From Rubrivivax sp. (GTDB taxonomy: Bacteria; Pseudomonadota; Gammaproteobacteria; Burkholderiales; Burkholderiaceae_C), in contig JAIXWM010000081.1 in NCBI GenBank assembly GCA_027491255.1, positions 81,739 through 145,738 on the forward strand: 64,000 nucleotides of DNA. The letters run 5' to 3'. Below the pieces are notes generated by a model, which was given only the letters and a program-made list of their open reading frames with translations, did not search any database and was not told where the DNA came from. The first letter of the stretch is position 1, and every line of letters begins with the position of its first letter. Below are positions 33,500 to 46,368 of the stretch, piece by piece. Both the position numbers and the translations under genes were made by a program.

Positions 33500-34762
33500 A
33501 TGCACCCCGCGGCCCTGATCGACCTGACGGCGCAACTTCTGCAGGAGGTGCTGCGTCTTGAGCAGCCTGCCGACCGGCTGGTCTCGGCCTTCTTCCGCAA
33601 GCACCGGATGCTCGGCGCCCGCGAGCGCCACGCGCTGGCCGAGACGGTCTACGCCGTGCTGCGGCGGCGCCTGCTGCTGCAGCACCTGGCGCAGGCAGGC
33701 AGCGGGCCGCTGGCGCGGCGCCTGGTTCTGCTCGGCTGGCAGGGGGACAGGGCTGCGCTGGAGCGCGCGATCTCCCCGCAGGAGGCGGATGGGCTCGCGC
33801 GCGCGGCAGCCATCGATGTCGCGAGCCTGGCGCCGCGGCTGCGCCACAACCTGCCGGACTGGGTGGCGCAGCCCCTGGCAGCCGAACTCGGCGACGCCGA
33901 GTTCGAGGCACTGGCGGCCCGACTGCTCGAGCCGGCGCCGCTGGATCTGCGTGCGAACGCGCTGCTCGGGGACCGCAAGGCGGCGCAGGCGGCGCTGGCC
34001 GAAGAGGGCGTGCAGGCCGCCCCCACGCCCTGGTCGCCCTGGGGCCTGCGCGCCGAGGGCAAGCCGGCGCTGAACCGGCTGGCCGCCTTCGAGCGCGGGC
34101 TGGTCGAGGTGCAGGACGAAGGCAGCCAACTGCTGGCCCTGTTGACCGGAGCCGGGCGCGGCGAGATGGTGGTGGATTTCTGCGCCGGCGCGGGCGGCAA
34201 GACGCTGGCCCTGGGCGCGATGATGCGCAACACCGGGCGCTTGTACGCCTTCGACACCTCGGACCATCGGCTTGCGGCCTTGAAGCCGCGACTGGCGCGC
34301 AGCGGCCTGTCCAACGTTCACCCGGCTGCCATCGCGCACGAACGCGATGACCGTGTGCGGCGGCTCGCCGGCAAGATCGATCGCGTGCTCGTCGACGCGC
34401 CCTGTTCCGGGCTGGGCACACTGCGGCGCAACCCGGACCTCAAGTGGCGCCAGTCACCCCAGGCCGTGGCCGAACTCGCGGTGCGCCAGCAGGCCATCCT
34501 CGCGGCGGCGGGGCGGCTCCTGCGCCCGGGCGGCCGCCTCGTCTACGCCACGTGCAGCCTGCTGCGGTCGGAGAACGAAGACATCGCGAACGCCTTCACC
34601 CAGGCCGAGCGCGGCCAATTCGAGCCCGTGCCCGTGGCGCAGGTGCTGGCGCAGGCGCGCGTTGCCGAGGCCCAGACGCTGGGCGTCGGTGGCTTCCTGC
34701 GCCTGCTGCCGCACCGGCATGGCACCGACGGTTTCTTTGCCGCGGTGTGGCAGCGGCGCTGA
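33500..34762 (+). CDS. RsmB/NOP-family rRNA (cytosine-5)-methyltransferase
   Basis: A 420-residue SAM-dependent RNA methyltransferase. The SAM-binding motif VVDFCAGAGGKTLALGAMM and both catalytic cysteines are present, in VDAPCSGLGTLRRNPDLKW and VYATCSLLRSENE. The N-terminal third (LTAQLLQEVLRLEQPADRLVSAFFRKHRMLG...) is a helical RNA-binding region rather than a clear NusB domain, so it may be a paralogue of RsmB rather than RsmB itself. It lies 197 bp downstream of purN, a gap with no gene. Confidence 0.88.
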   Translation: MHPAALIDLTAQLLQEVLRLEQPADRLVSAFFRKHRMLGARERHALAETVYAVLRRRLLLQHLAQAGSGPLARRLVLLGWQGDRAALERAISPQEADGLARAAAIDVASLAPRLRHNLPDWVAQPLAAELGDAEFEALAARLLEPAPLDLRANALLGDRKAAQAALAEEGVQAAPTPWSPWGLRAEGKPALNRLAAFERGLVEVQDEGSQLLALLTGAGRGEMVVDFCAGAGGKTLALGAMMRNTGRLYAFDTSDHRLAALKPRLARSGLSNVHPAAIAHERDDRVRRLAGKIDRVLVDAPCSGLGTLRRNPDLKWRQSPQAVAELAVRQQAILAAAGRLLRPGGRLVYATCSLLRSENEDIANAFTQAERGQFEPVPVAQVLAQARVAEAQTLGVGGFLRLLPHRHGTDGFFAAVWQRR

Positions 34763-34945
34763 GGGCGGGCGGTTCCCTTTGCCCCACCGGTCGAGCCGCC
34801 ACGAAGGCCAGGATCGATCTCTGGAATTTATTGAGCCTGTCGGAGCAGGGTTTCTGGTCCGGTTCGGGCAGGCCGGCTCCTACAATTCGGCGTTGGGGAG
34901 TCCGTTGACGCTCTGGTTGCGGAGCATGGAGAGAGGCCGAACTAC

Positions 34946-36169
34946 ATGAATGCATTCTGGACGGTTCACGACGCGCTGGTGTCCTGGCTCGCGGATGGCT
35001 TGGTCGGGGCGAACTGGTGGCAGATCGTGCTGTTCACGCTCGTCGCCACGCACATCACGATTGCCGCGGTGACGGTCTTCCTGCACCGCGCGCAGGCCCA
35101 CCGCGCGCTCGAACTGCACGCGATCCCCTCGCACTTCTTCCGCTTCTGGCTTTGGCTCACCACCGGGATGGTGACCAAGGAGTGGGTGGCGATCCACCGC
35201 AAGCACCACGCCAAGTGCGAAACGGTCGACGACCCGCACAGCCCGGTCACGCGCGGCATCGACACCGTGTTCTGGAGGGGCTCGGAGCTCTACCGCGCCG
35301 AGGCGAAGAACCGTGAGACCTTGGCGAAGTACGGCCACAACACGCCTGACGACTGGCTGGAGCGCAACCTGTACACGCGCTATTCGTGGCAGGGTGTCGG
35401 GTTGATGCTGATCATCAACCTCGGCTTGTTCGGCGCCGTGGGCGCGACGGTCTGGGCCATTCAGATGGTGTGGATCCCCATCACCGCGGCGGGCATCATC
35501 AACGGCTTCGGGCACTACTGGGGCTACCGCAACTTCGAGGCCTCCGACGCCTCGACCAACATCTCGCCCTGGGGCGTGGTGATCGGTGGCGAGGAACTGC
35601 ACAACAACCACCACACCTACCCGACCTCGGCCAAGTTGTCGGTCAAGCCCTACGAGTTCGACATCGGCTGGCTCTACATCCGCATCCTCGAGTCGCTGGG
35701 CATGGCCACGGTGCGCAAGACGCCGCCGCAACTTCGCCTGGGCGAGGTCCGGCCGGTGGCCGATGGCGAGACCTTGGAGGCGCTGATCGCCAACCGCTAC
35801 GAGGTCATGGCCCGTTACGCGCGCGAGATGCGCAAGGCCGTGGGCGGCGAACTCGAGCGGCTCAAGGCCCAGGGCGCGCAGGGCACGCCGAAGTTTGCGC
35901 AGATGCGGCTGGCGCGGCGCTGGCTGCACCGCGACGCCGACAAGATTCCGCAGCGCCTGAAGCCTCAGATCGAGGACGCGCTCGTGCAGAGCCCTGCGCT
36001 GGCCAAGCTCGTGGCCATGCGCGAGGAGCTGCGCCAGTTGTGGACACGGACCAATGTCTCGGCCGAGCAGCTGGTCAGCGACTTGCAGGCCTGGTGCAGC
36101 AAGGCCGAGGACAGCGGCATCGCGTCGCTGCGTCAGTTCTCGATGCAGCTGCGCGCCGCGCAGGCCTGA
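34946..36169 (+). CDS. Membrane fatty-acid desaturase (delta-9 type)
   Basis: A 407-residue di-iron integral-membrane desaturase. The three histidine boxes are HRAQAH (47-52), HRKHH (84-88) and HNNHH (219-223), spaced as in acyl-lipid/acyl-CoA delta-9 desaturases. Membrane helices surround them (IVLFTLVATHITIAAVTVFL, GVGLMLIINLGLFGAVGATVW). The enzyme introduces double bonds into membrane acyl chains, probably in response to cold. The last ~130 residues form a charged helical extension. A TACAAT box lies about 65 bp upstream, but no good -35 was found. A very strong terminator follows 24 bp after the stop. Confidence 0.92.
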   Translation: MNAFWTVHDALVSWLADGLVGANWWQIVLFTLVATHITIAAVTVFLHRAQAHRALELHAIPSHFFRFWLWLTTGMVTKEWVAIHRKHHAKCETVDDPHSPVTRGIDTVFWRGSELYRAEAKNRETLAKYGHNTPDDWLERNLYTRYSWQGVGLMLIINLGLFGAVGATVWAIQMVWIPITAAGIINGFGHYWGYRNFEASDASTNISPWGVVIGGEELHNNHHTYPTSAKLSVKPYEFDIGWLYIRILESLGMATVRKTPPQLRLGEVRPVADGETLEALIANRYEVMARYAREMRKAVGGELERLKAQGAQGTPKFAQMRLARRWLHRDADKIPQRLKPQIEDALVQSPALAKLVAMREELRQLWTRTNVSAEQLVSDLQAWCSKAEDSGIASLRQFSMQLRAAQA

Positions 36170-36193
36170 GCAGGCACAGGGCCCGCAAGGGCG

Positions 36194-36225
36194 AAAAAAA
36201 ATCCCGCCGGTGGCGGGATTTTTTT
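36194..36225. terminator. Bidirectional intrinsic terminator
   Basis: ATCCCGCC (36201-36208) and GGCGGGAT (36212-36219) form an 8-bp stem with a 3-nt loop, preceded by eight A and followed by seven T. It therefore terminates both the rightward desaturase gene and the leftward rpmB-rpmG pair. Confidence 0.95.
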
Positions 36226-36296
36226 CGTCGTGACTGCGGTTCAAGTCCCGACTTCGCCTTTCGATGCACCCCGCAGGACGCATCGACGGAAGAACC

Positions 36297-36464
36297 TCAC
36301 TTGAGCTTTGTTTCCTTGTACAGGACGTGCTTGCGCGCCTTCGGGTCGAACTTCAGGAATTCGAGCTTTTCCGGCGTGGTCTTCTTGTTCTTGTTCGTCG
36401 TGTAGAAATGGCCGGTTCCGGCCGTGGATTCCAGCTTGATCTTTTCGCGAGCGCCTTTGGCCAT
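36297..36464 (-). CDS. rpmG: 50S ribosomal protein L33
   Basis: A 55-residue protein ([20 protein letters not shown]... ending VLYKETKLK) that matches bacterial L33 along its whole length, including the FYTTNKNKK stretch. It lacks zinc-binding cysteines, so it is the C-minus form. It follows rpmB by 26 bp on the same strand, the usual rpmB-rpmG arrangement, and ends about 70 bp before the shared terminator. Confidence 0.96.
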   Translation of the reverse strand: MAKGAREKIKLESTAGTGHFYTTNKNKKTTPEKLEFLKFDPKARKHVLYKETKLK

Positions 36465-36490
36465 GTCAGACTCCGTGCGGACGGGCCGCC

Positions 36491-36724
36491 TTAGATTTCA
36501 CCCTTGGCACGCAGGTCGGCGACGACCTGGTCGATGCCGACCTTGTCGATCAGGCGCAGCGCGGCGTTGGTGACGCGCAGCCGCACCCAGCGGTTCTCGC
36601 TCTCGACCCAGAAGCGACGGTACTGCAGGTTCGGCAGGAACCGACGCTTGGTCTTGTTGTTCGCGTGGGACACGTGGTTCCCGACCATCGGGCGCTTGCC
36701 CGTGACTTGACAGACGCGTGCCAT
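36491..36724 (-). CDS. rpmB: 50S ribosomal protein L28
   Basis: A 77-residue ribosomal protein with the family sequence [20 protein letters not shown] at the N-terminus followed by [11 protein letters not shown] and a basic C-terminus (DLRAKGEI). The start at 36724 has a GGAG tract 8 nt upstream; a longer frame to 36850 is not supported by the family. It is the first gene of rpmB-rpmG. The 273 bp between it and trxB contain no gene and must hold the rpmB promoter. Confidence 0.97.
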   Translation of the reverse strand: MARVCQVTGKRPMVGNHVSHANNKTKRRFLPNLQYRRFWVESENRWVRLRVTNAALRLIDKVGIDQVVADLRAKGEI

Positions 36725-36997
36725 GAGGCTGCTCCGCTGAGGGCCGGCCTTGCGGCTGGCCCGGGTTGACCGGGCGGGGATGCCCGGCGGTTGATTTGGT
36801 GGGTGATCTCGGTGCGCCTGCGAGGTGCCATGCCGACATGCGGCCGACACGAAGCCAGGCTGACCAGAACGGCTGTACCTTCAGGCACAACCGCAAAGCC
36901 CACGAGTGTAATCGATCTGCCGGCAATGCCCGCGGGCGCCGGCCTGGTGTGCGAGATGCGTCGTCCCCGCATGGCGGTTGGACAGCGCGCCGTCGTC

Positions 36998-40427
<3,430 letters not shown>

Positions 40428-40431
<4 letters not shown>

Positions 40432-41087
40432 CGACGATCCTCCAACGGCGTCGGTGGATGCGCCACACAGCGGCTGCGGCGCTGGGGCTGGCCGTTGCGG
40501 CGGGAGTGGGGCCGCTGGCCTGGGCTCAGCCGGGCGATCCGGTCGAGGCGCTGCACGAGTTCGTGCGCGAAGCCCGCACCGGCCGGGGAAGTTTCACGCA
40601 GACGGTGATCCCGCCTGATGGGGGGCGTCGCCGCGTGTCGAGCGGGACCTTCGAGTTCCTGCGGCCCGACCACTTCCGCTTCGCCTACGCCCGGCCCTTC
40701 GAGCAGTTGATCGTCTCGGACGGCACGCGGCTGTGGCTGCACGACGCCGAACTGAACCAGGTCACGGTCCGCCGCGTCGTCGACACGCTGGGCAGCACGC
40801 CGATGGCCATCCTGGCCGGGCGTGCCCCCGACCGCGACTTCGAACTTGGCGCCGAGGCGGCCAGCGAAGGCCTGGACTGGGTGCGCGCCACGCCCCGGCG
40901 CAGCGACGGCACGATCCGCTCCTTGCGGATCGGCTTCAAGGGCAGGGCGCTGGCCGCGGTCGAGATCGCCGACAGCTTCGGCCAGCGATCACTGATCGAG
41001 TTCCGGGAACTGCGGTTGAATGTGCCGATGGCCGCCGAGCGCTTTCGTTTCACGCCGCCGCCGGGCGCCGACGTGATCTCCCAGTAG
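40428..41087 (+). CDS. lolA: Outer-membrane lipoprotein carrier LolA
   Basis: A 219-residue periplasmic chaperone carrying lipoproteins from LolCDE to LolB. After a signal peptide ending AWA|QPGD (about residue 33) come the LolA strands [58 protein letters not shown] and [22 protein letters not shown], which close the hydrophobic cup. It is translationally coupled to ftsK and followed 16 bp later by rarA. Confidence 0.94.
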
Positions 41088-41103
41088 ACCGAGTCGGCGC
41101 GCC

Positions 41104-42405
41104 GTGGAGGCCACGCTGTTCGACGCTGCCGCACCGGCGGTGCCGCTGGCCGAGCGCCTGCGGCCTCGTTCCCCCGACGAGGTGATCGGCCAGCGGCACC
41201 TCCTGGGGCCCGGCAAGCCGCTGCGCCGTGCGTTCGAGACGCACCGCCTGCACTCGATGATCCTGTGGGGGCCGCCCGGGGTGGGCAAGACCACGCTGGC
41301 GCGGCTGGTGGCGGGCACGGTCGATGCCCAGTTCGTCGTGCTGTCGGCGGTGCTGGCCGGCGTGAAGGACATCCGCGAGGCCGTGGAGCGCGCGCAGGCC
41401 GCGCGCGCAGGCGGCCGTGGCACCGTGGTCTTCGTCGACGAGGTGCACCGTTTCAACAAGGCGCAGCAGGACGCCTTCCTTCCGCACGTCGAGAGCGGGC
41501 TGTTCACCTTCATCGGCGCGACGACCGAGAACCCGTCGTTCGAGGTCAATCCGGCGCTGCTGTCGCGCGCGACCGTGCACGTGCTCAAGCCGCTGCAGGA
41601 CGAAGACCTCGGGCAATTGCTCGAGCGCGCGTGCGCCGAGTTGCGGGCACCGCCCCTGACGCCGGCAGCGCGCGACCGCCTCGTCGCACACGCCGACGGC
41701 GACGCCCGCCGCCTGCTCAACGCCTACGAGAACGTGGTCGCTGCCGCCGGCGCGGCGGTCACGATCGACGAGGCGGCGCTCGAGCGCGCGCTCGGCGAGC
41801 AGTTGCGGCGCTACGACAAGGGCGGCGACCAGTTCTTCGACACCATCTCGGCCCTGCACAAGTCGGTGCGCGGCTCCGATCCGGACGCGGCGCTGTACTG
41901 GCTGGCGCGCATGCTCGATGGCGGCGTCGACCCGCGCTACGTCGCCCGGCGCGTGCTGCGCATGGCCAGCGAGGACATCGGCCTGGCCGATCCGCGCGGC
42001 CTGCAACTGGCCTTGCAGGCGGCCGAGGTCTACGAGCGCCTGGGCTCGCCCGAGGGCGAACTCGCGCTGGCGCAGGCCGTTGTCTACCTGGCCGTGGCGC
42101 CGAAATCCAACGCCGTCTACATGGCGTGGAACGCAGCCCGGGCCCTGGTCAGGAAGGACGGCAGCCGGCCGGTGCCCGAGCGCCTGCGCAATGCGCCGAC
42201 GCGCCTGATGAAGGACCTCGGCCACGGTGCGGGCTACCGCTACGCACATGACGAGGAAGGCGGCTTCGCGGCGGGCGAGCGCTACCTGCCTGACGACCTG
42301 CCCGACCAGACCTTCTACGAGCCGGTGACGCGCGGCCTGGAGATACGCATCGGCGAGCGCCTGGCCCAGTTGCGGGCGGCGAACGCGGCACGACGTCAGA
42401 ACTGA
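41104..42405 (+). CDS. rarA: Replication-associated recombination protein A
   Basis: A 433-residue AAA+ ATPase related to clamp loaders that acts at stalled forks. It has [13 protein letters not shown] at the N-terminus, Walker A GPPGVGKT (56-63), Walker [21 protein letters not shown], the sensor stretch [18 protein letters not shown], and the C-terminal tetramerisation region with [19 protein letters not shown]. The start is a GTG. ftsK, lolA and rarA form one conserved unit here. Confidence 0.95.
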   Translation: MEATLFDAAAPAVPLAERLRPRSPDEVIGQRHLLGPGKPLRRAFETHRLHSMILWGPPGVGKTTLARLVAGTVDAQFVVLSAVLAGVKDIREAVERAQAARAGGRGTVVFVDEVHRFNKAQQDAFLPHVESGLFTFIGATTENPSFEVNPALLSRATVHVLKPLQDEDLGQLLERACAELRAPPLTPAARDRLVAHADGDARRLLNAYENVVAAAGAAVTIDEAALERALGEQLRRYDKGGDQFFDTISALHKSVRGSDPDAALYWLARMLDGGVDPRYVARRVLRMASEDIGLADPRGLQLALQAAEVYERLGSPEGELALAQAVVYLAVAPKSNAVYMAWNAARALVRKDGSRPVPERLRNAPTRLMKDLGHGAGYRYAHDEEGGFAAGERYLPDDLPDQTFYEPVTRGLEIRIGERLAQLRAANAARRQN

Positions 42406-42632
42406 CTGGGGGTTCGTGCCGCTCGCCTGGGCGTTCGCCACCCATCCCCGGCCCCGTGACCGCCTTGTCCCGACCTGCCCCAAGGGAATGAGCGAGGGCC
42501 GATGCCTCCCGCGCCGCCTAGAATCCGTCCTTTTTCGGCTCGCGGTATCCGGCCCGCAACTTGCTTGCGCGCCGGTATGTCGCTGCAGGCCGTCACATGG
42601 CAGGCCTCAAGGACGCCCGGAGCATCAACCTG

Positions 42633-43556
42633 ATGGACATCTTCTTCCAGCAGATCATCAACGGCCTGGTGCTGGGCAGCATGTACGCGCTCGTGGCTCT
42701 GGGCTACACGATGGTGTACGGCATCATCAACCTGATCAACTTTGCCCATGGCGAGGTGTTGATGGTGGGGGCGCTGACGAGCTGGACCGTGGTCTCGTTC
42801 ATGGCGGGCAGCGGACTGCCGGGCTGGGTGCTGATGCTGGTGTCGCTGGTCTGCGCCATCGTCGTGTGCTGCGTGCTGAACTTCACGATCGAGAAGGTCG
42901 CATACCGGCCACTGCGCAACGCGCCGCGCCTGGCGCCGCTGATCACGGCGATGGGCATGAGCCTGCTGCTGCAGACGCTGGCAATGATCGTCTGGAAGCC
43001 CAACCCCAAGCCCTACCCGATCCTGCTGCCCAGCGAGCCGATCAACCTGGGCGGGGCGGTGATCAGCGTCGTGCAGATCGTGATCCTCGTCACGACGGTC
43101 GTGATCCTGCTGAGCCTGCTGTGGCTGGTCAACCGCACCAAGCTCGGCCGGGCGATGCGCGCGACGGCCGAGAACCCCCGGGTGGCGGCGTTGATGGGGG
43201 TGCGCCCCGACATGGTGATCTCGGCCACTTTCGTCATCGGCGCGGCGCTCGCCGCGGTGGCCGGCGTGATGTGGGCCGCCAACTACGGCACGGTGCAGCA
43301 TTCGATGGGCTTCCTGCCCGGGCTGAAGGCGTTCACGGCCGCGGTGCTGGGCGGCATCGGCAACCTCACTGGCGCGATGGTCGGCGGCTTGCTGCTCGGC
43401 CTGATCGAGGCCATCGGCGCAGGCTACCTCGGTGACCTGACCGGCGGCGTGCTCGGCAGCCACTACGCGGACATCTTCGCCTTCGTCGCGCTGATTCTCG
43501 TGCTGACGCTGCGGCCCTCCGGGCTGCTGGGCGAGCGCGTCGCCGACCGGGCCTGA
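42633..43556 (+). CDS. livH: Branched-chain amino-acid ABC transporter permease LivH
   Basis: A 307-residue inner-membrane permease. The N-terminus MDIFFQQIINGLVLGSMYAL and GYTMVYGIINLINFAHGE are diagnostic of LivH. The EAA-like loop is RAMRATAENPRVAALMGVRPD and the C-terminus shows GLKAFTAAVLGGIGNLTGAMVGGLLLGLIE. It starts the livHMGF set. The 227 bp between rarA and this gene hold no other gene; a TAGAAT sequence near 42519 could be a -10 box. No substrate-binding protein gene accompanies the set. Confidence 0.93.
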   Translation: MDIFFQQIINGLVLGSMYALVALGYTMVYGIINLINFAHGEVLMVGALTSWTVVSFMAGSGLPGWVLMLVSLVCAIVVCCVLNFTIEKVAYRPLRNAPRLAPLITAMGMSLLLQTLAMIVWKPNPKPYPILLPSEPINLGGAVISVVQIVILVTTVVILLSLLWLVNRTKLGRAMRATAENPRVAALMGVRPDMVISATFVIGAALAAVAGVMWAANYGTVQHSMGFLPGLKAFTAAVLGGIGNLTGAMVGGLLLGLIEAIGAGYLGDLTGGVLGSHYADIFAFVALILVLTLRPSGLLGERVADRA

Positions 43557-43571
43557 GCAAGGGGAGCTCGC

Positions 43572-44663
43572 ATGAAGTCGAACAAGCTCATCGTCTTCCT
43601 GCTGGCAGCACTGGCGCTGATCGCGCTGCCGCTGGTGGCGCAGCAGTTCGGGCAGGGCTGGGTGCGCATCATGGCCTCGGCGCTGCTGTACGTGCTGCTG
43701 GCGCTGGGCCTGAACATCGTCGTCGGCTACGCCGGGCTGCTCGATCTGGGTTTCGTCGCCTTCTACGCGGTCGGCGCCTACATGTATGCGCTGCTGGCGT
43801 CGCCGCACCTGTTCGAGACCTTCGAGTCGATCGCCCGGTTTCTGCCCAACGGGCTGCACACGCCGATCTGGCTGGTGGTCCCGCTGGCGGCCCTGCTGGC
43901 GGCCATGGCCGGGGCGCTGCTGGGCGCCCCGACGCTGAAGCTGCGTGGCGACTATCTCGCCATCGTGACACTGGGCTTCGGCGAGATCATCCGCGTGTTC
44001 ATGAACAACCTGGAGCATCCGGTCAACATCACCAACGGCCCGCGCGGGCTGGACCGCATCGATTCGATGACGCTGTTCGGCTTCGATTTCGGCAAGGCAC
44101 TGACGATCGGCGACTTCCGCATCCCTTCGGTCACGCTGTATTACTACCTGTTCCTCGTGCTGGTGGTCTTCAGCGTCGTCATCTGCCACCGTCTGGAGAC
44201 GTCGCGCATCGGCCGGGCCTGGATGGCGATCCGCGAGGACGAGATCGCCGCCAAGGCCATGGGCATCAACACCCGCAACATGAAGCTGCTGGCCTTTGCG
44301 ATGGGCGCGACCTTCGGCGGTGTCTCGGGCTCGATGTTCGCGGCTTTCCAGGGCTTCGTGTCGCCCGAGTCCTTCAGCTTGATGGAAAGCGTGATGATCG
44401 TCGCGATGGTCGTGCTCGGCGGCCTCGGGCACATTCCGGGAGTGATCCTCGGCGCGGTGCTGCTGGCGGCGCTGCCCGAGGTGCTGCGCTACGTCGCCGG
44501 GCCGCTGCAGCAGCTCACGGGTGGTCGGCTCGATGCGGCGATCCTGCGCCAGTTGCTGATCGCGCTGGCGATGATCTCGATCATGCTGCTGCGACCGCGG
44601 GGACTATGGCCCTCGCCCGAGCACGGCAAGTCCGCGGCTCCGGCGCCGGCCTCGGGCCACTGA
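43572..44663 (+). CDS. livM: Branched-chain amino-acid ABC transporter permease LivM
   Basis: A 363-residue polytopic permease, the partner of LivH. Key stretches are LNIVVGYAGLLDLGFVAFYAVGAY, LRGDYLAIVTLGFGEIIRVFMNN, RIGRAWMAIREDEIAAKAMGINTRNMKLLAFAMGA and MVVLGGLGHIPGVILGAVLLAALPE. It follows livH by 15 bp with a GGGGAG ribosome site. Confidence 0.94.
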   Translation: MKSNKLIVFLLAALALIALPLVAQQFGQGWVRIMASALLYVLLALGLNIVVGYAGLLDLGFVAFYAVGAYMYALLASPHLFETFESIARFLPNGLHTPIWLVVPLAALLAAMAGALLGAPTLKLRGDYLAIVTLGFGEIIRVFMNNLEHPVNITNGPRGLDRIDSMTLFGFDFGKALTIGDFRIPSVTLYYYLFLVLVVFSVVICHRLETSRIGRAWMAIREDEIAAKAMGINTRNMKLLAFAMGATFGGVSGSMFAAFQGFVSPESFSLMESVMIVAMVVLGGLGHIPGVILGAVLLAALPEVLRYVAGPLQQLTGGRLDAAILRQLLIALAMISIMLLRPRGLWPSPEHGKSAAPAPASGH

Positions 44664-44679
44664 AGACGGAGGCACAGAC

Positions 44680-45459
44680 ATGGGCAGCACTTCCGTCCTC
44701 GAGGTCCGCGGCGTGTCCAAGCGCTTTGGGGGCCTGCAGGCGCTCAGTGACGTGGGCGTGAGCATCGAGCCGGGCCAGATCTACGGGCTGATCGGGCCCA
44801 ACGGCGCCGGCAAGACGACCTTCTTCAACGTCATCACCGGTCTTTATGCGCCCGACGCCGGCAGCTTCGCGCTCGGCGGCGCGCCCTACCGGCCACAGGC
44901 GGTGCACCAGGTGGCCGAGGCCGGGATTGCCCGCACGTTCCAGAACATCCGTCTGTTCGCCGAGATGACGGCGCTGGAGAACGTGATGGTCGGCCGGCAC
45001 GTGCGCACGCGCTCGGGCGTCTTCGGCGCGATCTTGCGCACCGCCGGCTTCCGGCGCGAGGAGCGCGAGATCGCCGAGCGCGCGCGCGAACTGCTCGACT
45101 ACGTGGGCATCGGACGCTACGCCGACTACCGCGCGCGCACCCTCAGCTATGGCGACCAGCGCCGCCTGGAGATCGCGCGCGCCTTGGCCACCGACCCGAA
45201 GCTGATCGCCCTGGACGAGCCGGCGGCCGGCATGAACGCGACCGAGAAGGTCGTGCTGCGCGAGCTGATCGACCGCATCCGCCGCGACGGCCGCACCATC
45301 CTGCTGATCGAGCATGACGTCAAGCTCGTCATGGGCCTGTGCGATCGCGTGACCGTGCTCGACTACGGCAAGCAGATCGCCGAGGGCACGCCGGCCGAGG
45401 TGCAGCGCGACGCCAAGGTGATCGAGGCCTATCTTGGCGTCGGGCACCAGGCGCATTGA
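44680..45459 (+). CDS. livG: Branched-chain amino-acid ABC transporter ATPase LivG
   Basis: A 259-residue ABC ATPase with Walker A GPNGAGKTT, the LivG-type GIARTFQNIRLFAEMTALENVMVG, signature LSYGDQRRLEIARAL and Walker B LIALDEPAAGMN. It pairs with LivF as the ATP-hydrolysing heterodimer under LivHM. It begins 16 bp after livM. Confidence 0.95.
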   Translation: MGSTSVLEVRGVSKRFGGLQALSDVGVSIEPGQIYGLIGPNGAGKTTFFNVITGLYAPDAGSFALGGAPYRPQAVHQVAEAGIARTFQNIRLFAEMTALENVMVGRHVRTRSGVFGAILRTAGFRREEREIAERARELLDYVGIGRYADYRARTLSYGDQRRLEIARALATDPKLIALDEPAAGMNATEKVVLRELIDRIRRDGRTILLIEHDVKLVMGLCDRVTVLDYGKQIAEGTPAEVQRDAKVIEAYLGVGHQAH

Positions 45460-45479
45460 GACCGCGGAAGGACAGCACG

Positions 45480-46193
45480 ATGACCACACCGCTGCTCGAG
45501 GTGCAGGGCCTGAAGGTCGCCTATGGCGGTATCCAGGCTGTCAAGGGCGTGAGTTTCCAGGTCGGCGAAGGTGAGCTCGTCAGCCTGATCGGAGCCAACG
45601 GCGCCGGCAAGACGACCACGCTGAAGGCGGTCACCGGTGTTCAGCCCGTGGCCGAGGGGGAGATCCGCTACCTCGGACGCAGCATCCGTGGCCAGGGCGC
45701 CTGGGACCTGGTGCGCCAGGGCCTGGTGATGGTGCCCGAGGGGCGCGGCACCTTCACCCGCATGACCATCGTCGAGAACCTGCAGATGGGCGCCTTCGTG
45801 CGCTCCGACGGCGAGGTCGACGCCGACATCGACAAGGTCTTCGCCATCTTCCCCCGCCTGAAGGAGCGCGCGCGGCAGCTTGCCGGCACGATGTCCGGCG
45901 GTGAGCAGCAGATGCTGGCGATGGGCCGCGCGCTGATGGCCCGCCCCAAGGTGCTGCTGATGGACGAGCCGTCGATGGGCCTGTCGCCGATCATGGTGGA
46001 CAAGATCTTCGAGGTCGTGGCTGACATCCATGCCCGTGGCACGACCGTGCTGCTGGTCGAGCAGAACGCAAGCCGCGCGCTCGCGCTGGCCGACCGCGGC
46101 TACGTGATGGAATCCGGCGAGATCACGATGGCGGGTGAAGGCAAGACCTTGCTGAACGACCCGCGCGTGCGTGCCGCCTACCTGGGCGAGTAG
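45480..46193 (+). CDS. livF: Branched-chain amino-acid ABC transporter ATPase LivF
   Basis: A 237-residue ABC ATPase with Walker A GANGAGKTT, the LivF-specific RQGLVMVPEGRGTFTRMTIVENLQMG, signature MSGGEQQMLAMGRAL and Walker B LLMDEPSMGLSP. It starts 20 bp after livG behind a GGAAGGA site. A 6-bp GCCCCC/GGGGGC stem follows the stop (46201-46217) without a T tract, so termination there is uncertain. Confidence 0.95.
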   Translation: MTTPLLEVQGLKVAYGGIQAVKGVSFQVGEGELVSLIGANGAGKTTTLKAVTGVQPVAEGEIRYLGRSIRGQGAWDLVRQGLVMVPEGRGTFTRMTIVENLQMGAFVRSDGEVDADIDKVFAIFPRLKERARQLAGTMSGGEQQMLAMGRALMARPKVLLMDEPSMGLSPIMVDKIFEVVADIHARGTTVLLVEQNASRALALADRGYVMESGEITMAGEGKTLLNDPRVRAAYLGE

Positions 46194-46368
46194 GCGCGCG
46201 GCCCCCGGGGAGGGGGCGTCCTGCGACGGCGTGGATCAGTGCATGCAGCATTGCATGACTTCACTGCCTGAGGGCTCGCGGACCGATAGACTGCGCACAC
46301 TTCGCAGCGTGCGGCGGCGGTCGCCGCCTGTGCGGGTCCTGTGACAGTCCTCTGCGGAAGCGCTGCTC

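Noticed and set aside
46201..46217. Terminator hairpin after livF
   Set aside because: A 6-bp GCCCCC/GGGGGC stem without a T tract in a GC-rich genome is too weak to call.
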